Assembly (NCBI GenBank): GCA_023614405.1 | Contig: CM042684.1 | Coordinates: forward strand, 532,998,682-533,062,681 | Source of the DNA: Avena insularis | Taxonomy: Eukaryota > Streptophyta > Magnoliopsida > Poales > Poaceae | Direction of reading: 5' to 3' | DNA length: 64,000 nucleotides | Shown: piece after piece, positions 55,770 to 64,000 of the stretch | How the letters are laid out: each line of letters starts with the position of its first letter | Numbering within the stretch: the first letter of the stretch is position 1 | Translations under genes and position numbers: made by a program | Notes under the pieces: model-generated | Told to the model about the DNA's origin: nothing | Databases searched by the model: none | What the model saw: the letters and a program-made list of their open reading frames with translations, nothing else

Positions 55770-57493
55770 TGTTGCCAGGACCTATCTATTAGTAATGCAA
55801 TTACGAGAGGAGCTTTTCACGAACTTACCCTTGAAGACCTAAAAGCATTGTCAACGCTCGGGAGAGCATGGTTGATATAGACGAGCCGAAGCTGACCTCA
55901 AGGTCGTGATGAAGTCATGACAGATCCTGCGGCTCCAACGACTCCTTGTGCCCCAAGTATTGCACTTTGCAGGGAGTTACATGCATACGGTGCCTGATGA
56001 TGACTCCCGCTTCCTAGATCCAGCAGCAGTTGCGGAAGTAGAGCTCCTGGATCCGAATCCCGCAGCACGACGGCGCTCCGCGGTGAAGAAGTCTCTCGCT
56101 CACGCGATCTGAACTTGAGACCACAATCACAGGAGAGAGAATCAACTAGAAGGTCTCCCCAAAAGAGAGGGAACATTTTATTGATTATTGTGTATTTATT
56201 CAGCCAAAATACCTCTCTTTATATAGGGGAACCCCCCCCCCCCCCACGGCCAACTAGCTTAGCCATGTCAGACTAAACGAGGGAGAGGGGAGAGGAGGGG
56301 CTGCCACCCCCGGCTAGGGCCCAAGTGGGCCCCACACAGGGCACCTTGGCCCATGCGGCCACCCCTCTCTCCTTCCTCCCTTCGGTCTTTCCCTCATGGG
56401 CCCTTTTCCCTCCGGATTTGGCCCATTAAGGTATTTGACCCTTTTTAATTCTTTTTCTTTTATTGAATAAATAAAATTGAATGATTAAATCAATATTCAA
56501 CATTCACTTACATATTATTTAATCCCCATTGATGTGGAACTCATTTCCTCTCATTCCAGGCATCCTCTAGACTTATCAAAACCCTTCTGGTTTTCTCTCT
56601 TCTATTTTCTTCGGTGATTCTACCGATCCTAAAAACACCCTCCGAGCATCATCAAGCCCTTAAGAGTGATACCCCATGGTTTGGGAACACTCTAGACATG
56701 GTTGGGACCCTTTCGCACCAATGATCAATAGAGGGACCTGGATGGCCATGTGACCCCTATGCATTCCATGAAATCTTTCATCGTTTGAACCATGAACGTC
56801 GTGTCATATTCCTTTTGTTTCTTGATACTTGCATTGTCCGAGATCTGACCAATGACATCATCATGTCGTGTTCAATCTCGTTACCGACAAATGCTACTTG
56901 ACTCGTTCCAACAAGTGATATCCCCGTGATCAAATCACACGCTACGCAACTATTGGATATAACTTCTCCGAGTGGGCCCTCGAGTATCTTTCCGTCACGC
57001 GGATGGACAAATCCTGCTCTTGACGCATATTGCCTCAACTGTCCCTCTGAATACCTGAACACACCTTTATGATCACCATTTAACCGTGTGACGTTTGATG
57101 CTATCAAAGTACCCTCGGGTAATAGTGATTGATATGGCCTCACGGTCTAAGAAATAGTACACTAGGTCTATTCTAATAATCGTAACTTCAACTTCGTGAC
57201 ATGATTGGGTCACGATGTTTAGGTTGGGTATTAGTTCATCATCTCATTCTCACAATGAGGTGACTTCATTTCCAACTGGCATAAATGTCACATAATTAGG
57301 AAACCTTGATCATCTGTTGACCAATGAACCAGTGACTAGAGTTTCACCGGGAACTCCTGGTTGTTTATATATTACACGTGTATTGACATTTCCTTTCAAT
57401 AAAGTTATAGCATGATATAAAACTTAACCATAAACTTTATGAAATATGATAATAATCCTTATTACTATTTGTCTCTAGGGCATATTTCCAACA
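55770..57493 (-). repeat. BARE/Angela-like Copia LTR (3' LTR)
   Basis: 1724 bp, starting TGTTGCC and ending TTTCCAACA on the plus strand. In element sense it starts TGTTGGAAATATGCCCTAGAG, typical of BARE/Angela/WIS LTRs, and is preceded by the purine tract AGTGGGAGAC (57494-57503), so this is the 3' LTR. A TATA box (CCTATATAAAG, minus) lies at about 56216-56227 next to a run of 14 C (56232-56245). Confidence 0.85.
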
Positions 57494-58415
57494 GTCTCCC
57501 ACTTGCACTAGAGTACAAATAAACTAGCTGCATTTGTTCTTAATCATTGGCACCATATATCCTGGCACCTTTGGACATGCTTGCTCATGGAAGAGGTTGA
57601 CTCTTGGGCATGTACTTCACAGTCCCAAACCCTTTGCAACTTACTAATGTCACCTTGATTGACATTAATACTTTATCATCATATGATAGCATCTTTGTAT
57701 ATGCATCATAGTTATGGAAGCAGAATGAGGTCAGTTTCCAAGAGCCTACAGTGACTTTAGATCAACCACTTTGAGCTTTCTTATGGGCACTGTGTCCTAG
57801 GACACACCTTGTGCGTAAAGACAAACTAGTCCCGCCATAACAGTATACATCACTTTAGATGGTACCCTTATCTATTATTATAAATGTAATTATCGAAACA
57901 CTAGTGCACCCCGTGCAACATTCGATGTTTTGTTCACCTCGCTTCCTACTTGACTTTAGTCGGTACTATCGATATAGAAGTTTCCAATCTTACAAACATG
58001 TCTATAGTTCTCAATCAGATACTACAGACAAACTTAGCTCAATGTTTCGTGGTTCATACTTAATCACTTTACAAACGTTACTTCTTGGATCATATATTAT
58101 GTTAAGTTGTCATCATGGTTTTCTAAGATAGAACCTATGTCTCAACATAGTGGATGATAATCATCCTTTTCTTTCTTTCAACCATTGATGTTTAACTTAA
58201 TGCTATTCCTAATTTGAGTTGACCAAGGACCAGTCCTCAATCAATTCCTATTCTGAAACTCTTTTCAGAATCCCTTTAGGAATACTACATAATATCGTAA
58301 TATACTTACTATCAACTTCTAATCCCTATAAATCTTTATTTATCGGTACTTGCGCTTTTATTCTTAATGTGTCGTACACACTCAAGAATCAATCTTTAAG
58401 CTCCCACTCAAAAAT
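57494..58415 (-). mobile_element. Copia interior, short and without enzyme genes
   Basis: Only 922 bp lie between the 3' LTR and the next LTR start. It contains the polypurine tract at its left end and no recognisable RT, integrase or gag. It either belongs to an internally deleted or non-autonomous element, or was truncated by the next insertion. Confidence 0.55.
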
Positions 58416-58900
58416 TGTTGGGATCGCAGCATAGAAAACAAAAAAAATCCTACGATGGGAACTATCGCCAAGATCTATCTATTAGATACAAGCAGCGGGT
58501 GGATATTCATCCATAGAGAACTTACCCTCGAAGACAACAAAGCTTTGTTAACGAGATGGAACTCGTGGATGATGTAGTCGTACACTTACCGATCTCAAGA
58601 TCATGATGAAGTCCAACAGGTCCGGCTCTAGCACGTCCATCAGATCCATCAAGAAGTCCAGCAAGACCACCAAGTACAAGACCACAAAGCGGTGGTGCAT
58701 CCGTGATCGCACACACGTCCGGCACTCGACAACCTCCATCTCTCGCTCCAAAAGCAGAAAAGCAAAGAACTCCTTTCTAGATAAAGCCACCGGGAACATG
58801 TATCTCGCTAATCCGAGACCATGGGGAATAACTAGAGGGGGAGAGAGATCCTTCACGAGGAGGTGTGTGTTGTGAGGAGGAGAGGGGGGGCCTTTTATAG
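58416..58900 (-). repeat. Second, related Copia LTR, interrupted by Tat-2
   Basis: Starts TGTTGGGATCGCAGC; its sequence (ATCTATCTATTAG, GAACTTACCCTCGAAGAC, CTCAAGATCATGATGAAGTC) parallels the left part of the LTR at 55770. It is in the same orientation and stops at the Tat-2 insertion (58901). It may be the 5' LTR of the same element or part of another related one. Confidence 0.6.
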
Positions 58901-59634
58901 TGTCGTTGTATTGGGAACGGCAGTACCTAAGGAGGCTAGATAGAGGTGTGGGGACTAGCAGGGAAGCTATCAACGGCGTCCGCAGGCGGGATTGGATACA
59001 AGCAAGCGTAGCTGGACGCAGGAAGTACCCAGGTTTGGAGCCCTCGTGATGAGCTAAAGCTCCTACTCCTGTTAGATCTGACTATGAGGGATATACGAAC
59101 TACAAGTGCTCCTTGAGCTGTATTCTCTAGATACTGCCTTAAATGCACTGAGACCAACCCCTTCTACTGAGGCCTTGCATCTCCTTATATAGGCAGAGAG
59201 GCAACGGTCTCACAGGACAGTCCGACTGGCGGGCCCCACATGCGGGTCCCAGCCGTCTGGTCATCTACAGTACCTGGTATGGTATGTCACATTGGAGTAT
59301 GAGCGGTATGGCTGTCGTAGGCACAGTGGACGCCGTGCGAGCCTGTCGTCAGCATCGGGCCACTATTCCTGCATCATCCCCGCAAAGTCTTCGGAATGGC
59401 CGGGTGGTTGCCGGTCTTGTCGCCGCATGTATGCATCGCGTAATCGACACGCACGCCGTCTGTCTCACTGATTGGTTCCAGCTACGTCGCCGTAGTCGGC
59501 TGCTTCCTGCTGATCCGGCTACCATGCGATGGCCGGCCTGTCTTGCCTTGTCCGGCTGCATCTGGTCAACCGGACGCGATCCGACTGCCTAGTTTCTTGT
59601 CCGATTGGAGTATCTGTGGATCATCCCCCTGACA
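58901..59634 (-). repeat. Tat-2 3' LTR
   Basis: Borders set by the polypurine tract at 59635 and by TGTCG/CGACA shared with Tat-1. TATA in element sense (CCTATATAAGGAG) lies at 59182-59194. Confidence 0.75.
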
Positions 59635-60113
59635 CTAGCCCCCGAGCGCGTGTGGATTCCGCCCTTAGGCGAAATGTGCGCGCGCTCCCTCTTGGTTTTG
59701 AATTTGTGTTCTGCTACGCTGGCGCTTACCTGACGCTGCCGACGCCGCCATGCGCAAGACGCGCCATCATTGCCCTACGGCGGGCAGCGTAACATCCCGG
59801 CGCCCGTCGCCTCGGGAAGCTGCTGCCCGGCGCCTCGGTTCGCTCGGATCTTCGCATCTCGCCGCCGGCACGGGATTTGGGCGGCGGTTGGGGTCGTTTA
59901 GATGGCCGCCACGCGGCATCGTGGGCTCCTCTTCCGCCTTTAAAGGGACGCCATGGGAGGCACTTCCTTCCTTCGCCCCCACGCCAGCTGCCCCTTCCTT
60001 CCACGCCTCGCTTCGCGCCCTCTTTCTTCATCAGAATCGATGCGCGCCGCTCGCTATCGACATCACGGGCCACCGTCACTCCTCCGTCCATGCTCCCCCT
60101 GTCAGCCGGAAAT

Positions 60114-62900
60114 GGAAGCCGACCACGGAGGTTGGTGTGGCTCCTCTGTCACGGAGGACCACATCCAGAAGTATCGTGCGACCCGCGTCCTTCCGCTAGA
60201 GGAGGAAGTGGTGGTGCGGTTGGCGCCGGCGGGAGAGGTATCGCCGCACCCGGCGGAGGGGGAGCGCGTCATCTTCCTCTCCCATCTGGCGCGCGGGTTC
60301 GCCTTGCCGGTGCACCCCTTCTTCCTTACCTTCTTGGCGTTCTTCGACCTCCGCCTCCACCATCTCGGCGCCAACGCAATCGGGACGTTGGCGCACTTCA
60401 TGGCTTTCTGCGAGAGCTACCTCGGGATCCAGCCGGATCTCAGGCTCTTCTGCCGGCTCTTCCGAGTCTGGCCGCAGGTGAAGTACACGAAGGGGCCGCT
60501 AGTCGTCTGCGGCGGCGCCTCCATCTACTCCCGCGCCCAATCCGGCTACCCCAAGTTCTTGCTCCATGACACGGTACGACTATGGCAGCAGTCGTATTTC
60601 TACGTCAAGAACGTCACCAACATCGACCGGATCAATCTTCCGGCTTTCCAGGATGTCGAGTCCAGCCGACAGAACTGGGAGCTGAAGATCCACGGCGACA
60701 AGGCAGAGTCGGACGCGATGTTGCAGCGCATGCGCTCCCTCGTCACCTACCGGCTAACCGACCTGGACATCACCTCACCGGATGTCCCATGATGATGCTG
60801 CAGCAGAAATAGCGGCGCACAAAATGTGCTACTACTCGGGCTGGCTGGACCCGACCCGGCTGTTGCGCCGTGAGCCCCGCTACCACAACCTGAAGGAGTG
60901 GGTGTGGACGATCACCAAGGAATGGGTGCCGGAGGGCTGGAAGTTCAGTCTGGCGCCCTACAGCCGGGAGAACCGCGTGCCCCGGGTAAGTTCTTCTAGT
61001 CGGAAGCTTCTTTTGTTCTTCCTGTATTTCTTTCTTGTTTTGTCCGGCTAACTTCTTGTATTTGGCAGATCTTCGCTTGCATTCGTCGTGAGGAGGGTGA
61101 AGCTCCCCTTGAGGAGTTCACGCCTGACTTGCCCGAGCCGCGTGCTCGGCGGTCCAGCAAGGAGTCGGACGGGGATGGTGATGCCTTCCCCAGCCGGAAT
61201 GATGAGTCGGCTTCCGACCCCCACGAGGAGGAGGAGGCCGCACCGACCACCGATTCGGCGCAGCGCTCCACGATGGACGGCGAAGTTGGCGGGAGCGGCT
61301 CCAGCCGTTCCAGCTCCCGTCGACCTGCTATGGAGGAGCCGGACCAGCGCCGGCCGAGCCGCTTTGCTGAAGAAGGGCCGCCTTGCCAGCCGGGTACGTC
61401 CCTCCTCCCTTTGCCCTTATCATTTTCTGCCTGCTTTTTCCTCGCTCGCTCTTGGCTTACTTGCTTTTCTTTCTTCCCTTTCTTCTTCTGTCCTCTTAGC
61501 ATGCTGGTTTCCTTTGGAGCCGCGAGCCCGGCTCGAGTGCCGACCGGGTCACCACCTCACGCTCCGACCTCGTTTGCCAGCGCCCTTCCTTCTCCCGCTG
61601 GAGCGGAGGGTCCGTAGCCGGACATGGAGGTCCAGCCGGAGGCGGATCTTCCAAAAGCTGGGGGTGCCGGCAAGGAGCTCGTGTTTGTCGACGACGACAA
61701 CTCCGATGACGAGCCGGGGGAGGAGTGGAGGATGACGGTGGTTGCCGCGAAGGAGTCCTTGGTCGCCAACGCCGTGGATGACAACGCCTCCGGCCATTGA
61801 CGGGACTCCGCCACCCTCGAATCGGGCGGTGAAGGAGATCCGTCATTAAGGCCGCAAATTGGAACCGGACCCTGGAGCAGAAGCTTGCTGCTGCCAACGG
61901 GACCTCCCAGAGTAAGTTTGCTTCATCCGGCTCGTCCCTTTTTTTTTGCTAATAGCCGGTTTCGTCGCAACTATCCTCGTGTGTGCTCAGCGCGAGATCG
62001 ATCGCTTAAAGAAAGCGAACGACCAGCTGATCAAGTCCAACTCTACTCTATGGCTGCAGAATAAGGATTGGTATGCGAAGGTAGACGGCCTGGAGGCCAC
62101 CATTAAGGAGCGCGATGCCTCGCTCGCCTGCCGGATCGAGGCCTTCAATCTTCTCGAGGCCCAGAACAAGGACCAAGAGAAAGATATTAAACGGCTGGCG
62201 ACGAAGGAGAAGGCTCTGGTGGAGGAGATGATGCAGGTTGGCCACACGGCTAAGGGTAAGTTCTTCTTTTCTGTTTCCCTTTGTTTTCGGATCCGGTAGC
62301 CGGATCTGACTCTCTTTTCTGATAGCGTTTTATCCCGGCATAGACCTGCAGGCATACAACTGGCTGCAGGAGAACTGGCCGGGAGCGCAGCCGACGGCCC
62401 AGGAGCTCGTCGTCCTTCTTGGCGAAGAAGCTGCCAAGCTTCGTCAAGCGGCACGAGACATCTTCTCCTTCCTATGGCCGGATGCGCAGGTTCCAGAGAA
62501 AATGGCACAGCTGGCTACGAAGGTAGGGGAGGTGCCAGCCGTGGTGGACCGGCTGCGGGACTTGGCGGCACGAGCCGGAGGGGTGATGGCTCTGGCTCTT
62601 ATGCTCTCCTGGTACAAGGACGCCCGCGTCGAGAAGATCGGCGGTGGTTTCCGTGCCGGTGCCGACCTTGCCGCCATCCGCCAGGACCATCTGGAGCTCC
62701 GGGGATCCGCCATCAAGATCGCTGACTACGTGGACCCCGACGAGGTGCTCACCGACTCGGAGTCCGTCGGTACTCCTGAAGTGGAAGCCCCGACGCAGCC
62801 GGCTGCGGATGTCGGAACAGGATCAAGCGCTGCGCCTCCTCCTCCGCCTGAAGCTTCTGCCGGCCAAGACGCTCCCTATGGCAAGGGTCCTGCCGCTTAG
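60114..62900 (+). pseudogene. Antisense multi-exon gene of Tat-2 (PF04195-like, coiled coil)
   Basis: From ATG 60114 (in frame with an upstream ATG at 59953) the first exon encodes ERVIFLSHLARGFALPVHPF, HHLGANAIGTLAHFMAF and QQSYFYVKNVTNIDRINLP, the same domain as in Tat-1. A frameshift near 60790 precedes AAHKMCYYSGWLDPTRLL; the exon ends near 60986 (GTAAGT). Further exons resume near 61068 after TTGGCAG (acidic, Ser-rich), near 61500, near 61990 (coiled coil: REIDRLKKANDQLIKSN to ~62254) and near 62343, ending at 62898-62900. The C-terminal part includes ALALMLSWYKDARVE and an acidic, Pro-rich tail. A TGA near 61798 suggests decay. Function unknown; domain order is the same as in 14856-19264. 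Confidence 0.65.
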
Positions 62901-63110
62901 TCGTTGCCCCGGGATGCCGGGTGTATTTGTCTTGCTTTAGATCCGTTTGAAACTTGTCTATTTGTACCGGCTGTTTCTGACACCGGGTAAACTTATGGGA
63001 GCTTCGCCTCCCTTTTTTCTTTGCTCGCTAATATTGAACTTGCTTGAGTTTCCTTCAACTTGTGCTTCGACTTTTCTTTTAAAATTTTGCCGGTTGACTT
63101 TATCCGGTTA
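62901..63110. other. 3' flank of the Tat-2 antisense gene
   Basis: T-rich sequence without ORF of note; probably the 3' UTR of the antisense gene. Confidence 0.4.
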
Positions 63111-63560
63111 CACACCTTTAGCCGGGAGAACTATATCTCCAGTGGGGGCGCGCTCAGTGCACCCACTGGGTGTAGCCCCTCAAATTCGTAGTAGCCGGCA
63201 TAGCCGGGTGCTTCGAATCTTCCTTCTCTTTCCCAAGTCTTCTAACTTTATCCGACTAGACTCGTCTTAGTCGCCATCATTGGTTGGTGAACACCTTTAG
63301 CCGGGAACTAACATTCCAAAAGGCGTGAGCGCACTCCACCGGTGTAGCCCCGAGATTCGAGTAGTCATGAGCTGTGTGCTTCAATCTTTCTTGCCTTCTT
63401 GCTCTTGCCCTTGCCCTCACTGGGTTCAACGACCGACTAAACACCTTTAGCCGGTCGGGAACTACAAGATTCCACTGGGGGCGCGCGAGCGCACCCAGTG
63501 GGTGTAGCCCCCGAGATTCGGAGCGCTTGATGAAGGCAAGGACTTCGAATCTTATTCTCC
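63111..63560. repeat. Degenerate tandem repeat with hairpins (Tat-2)
   Basis: ACACCTTTAGCCGG starts units near 63112, 63291 and 63441. Each unit has CCAGTGGGGGCGCGC ... CACCCACTGGGTGTAGCCCC or a decayed version; CCACTGGG and CCCAGTGG arms form a short stem in units 1 and 3. Confidence 0.8.
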
Positions 63561-63729
63561 TCTTCCTGCTGAATTCCGACTCAAGGTAGTCAGACAAGAA
63601 TATACATACACATACATCCTCACCGGTTAATAGGTTAGTCTGCCAAATTGTAGCCGGAAAATGGATTTGTTTTTTCGAAAACTAGCTTGCGCCTCTCTGG
63701 ACACTTGGTCGCTTTCCCGTGTGATCTAC

Positions 63730-63985
63730 TATTTTTGCTGCGTCCTTGCCGGGCAGCCGGGTTGCGGTCTGCAGCCGGAATCGAAGGGAGCTGACAATAC
63801 ATTGTGCATGGTACTAACAGCTTAGCAACCGGATTAGCTTAAGCTAGTTGCCAGGCTGGGACGTCCGGTCTGTCGCGTCTCCTCCCCGTTTTTCGTGTGG
63901 GATGTGTCGGGCTTTTGTTCTTGCTAGCCGGACAGCCGGGTTGCGGTCTATAGCTGAGACGAAGAGTGGTCCTCTGACATCATCG
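63730..63985. repeat. Direct repeat near the right window edge (Tat-2)
   Basis: GCCGGGTTGCGGTCT with similar flanks occurs at about 63756 and 63936, about 180 bp apart, continuing the repeat-rich spacer between the antisense gene and pol. Confidence 0.6.
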
Positions 63986-64000
63986 CACACTACTCAGTCA

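Larger units (their letters stand above)
58901..64000 (-). mobile_element. Second Tat-lineage Ty3/gypsy element (Tat-2), 3' half, runs off the window
   Basis: LTR 58901-59634 (734 bp, TGTCGTTG...CCCTGACA) is followed by the polypurine tract in reverse complement (CTAGCCCCCGAGCG, 59635-59648), so pol must lie on the minus strand beyond 64000. The LTR end (CAACGACA in element sense) matches that of Tat-1. A multi-exon gene antisense to pol (60114-62900, plus) and tandem repeats follow. The possible left target duplication is TATAG (58896-58900). This mirrors the 3' half of Tat-1. Confidence 0.8.

Noticed and set aside
59284..59592. A 102-codon ORF within the Tat-2 LTR
   Set aside because: It lies wholly inside the LTR and has no recognisable domain.

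Overview
This window is nuclear DNA of a large-genome grass, most likely a pooid (Triticeae, Avena or Lolium/Festuca group; I cannot fix the genus). The evidence is nested LTR retrotransposons of grass Athila, Tat and BARE/Angela types, CACTA transposons with CCGGGACTA-type subterminal repeats, a Stowaway-type MITE, and one monocot-style CC-NBS-LRR gene. I see no tRNA, rRNA or CRISPR locus. The NLR at 50.9-54.0 kb is the only clearly intact host gene.

Layout. 508-43994 is a decayed CACTA element whose 5' end is not visible. Its transposase (TNP2) is split into three collinear parts (1125-1924, 26756-27223, 34618-36668). The first gap holds an autonomous-type Athila element (Athila-A, minus strand, 1925-26750, 5-bp TSD AGCCC). 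The second holds a non-autonomous Athila relative (Athila-B, plus strand, 27224-34612, TSD ACAAG). Athila-A is itself interrupted in its integrase by a 14.1-kb Tat-lineage Ty3/gypsy element (Tat-1, plus strand, about 6733-20846). An LTR of the Athila-A family also ends at 507. Behind TNP2 the CACTA carries a minus-strand captured ORF, a Transposase_24-type gene and a degraded Ulp1/C48 protease region, and it ends in a TIR at 43994.

43995-50027 is low in genes: a short tandem repeat, a decayed minus-strand coding remnant and otherwise unassigned sequence. A Stowaway MITE (50028-50255) lies downstream of the two-exon NLR gene (50898-53979, minus). Upstream of the NLR sits a poly(A)-tailed retroposon with 16-bp target duplications (54350-55216). 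From 55770 on there is a second nest: a BARE/Angela-like Copia LTR and internal piece (minus), a related Copia LTR, and inside that a second Tat element (Tat-2, minus, 58901 to beyond the window).

Most notable: (1) Athila-A has, inside its body, a second copy of the hairpin-plus-TATA core of its own LTR promoter, placed just upstream of a coiled-coil ORF; the same hairpin/TATA/AAACCCTAA order occurs in the Athila-B LTRs. (2) Both Tat elements carry a multi-exon gene antisense to pol, in mirror-image position, with the same domain order. (3) Tat-1 is flanked by a 133-bp host duplication instead of a clean 5-bp TSD. (4) Athila-B encodes one ORF that joins a gag-like leader to two hydrophobic C-terminal helices. 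(5) All identified stop codons in Tat-1 pol can be reached by one C-to-T change, as expected of a methylated, silenced element.
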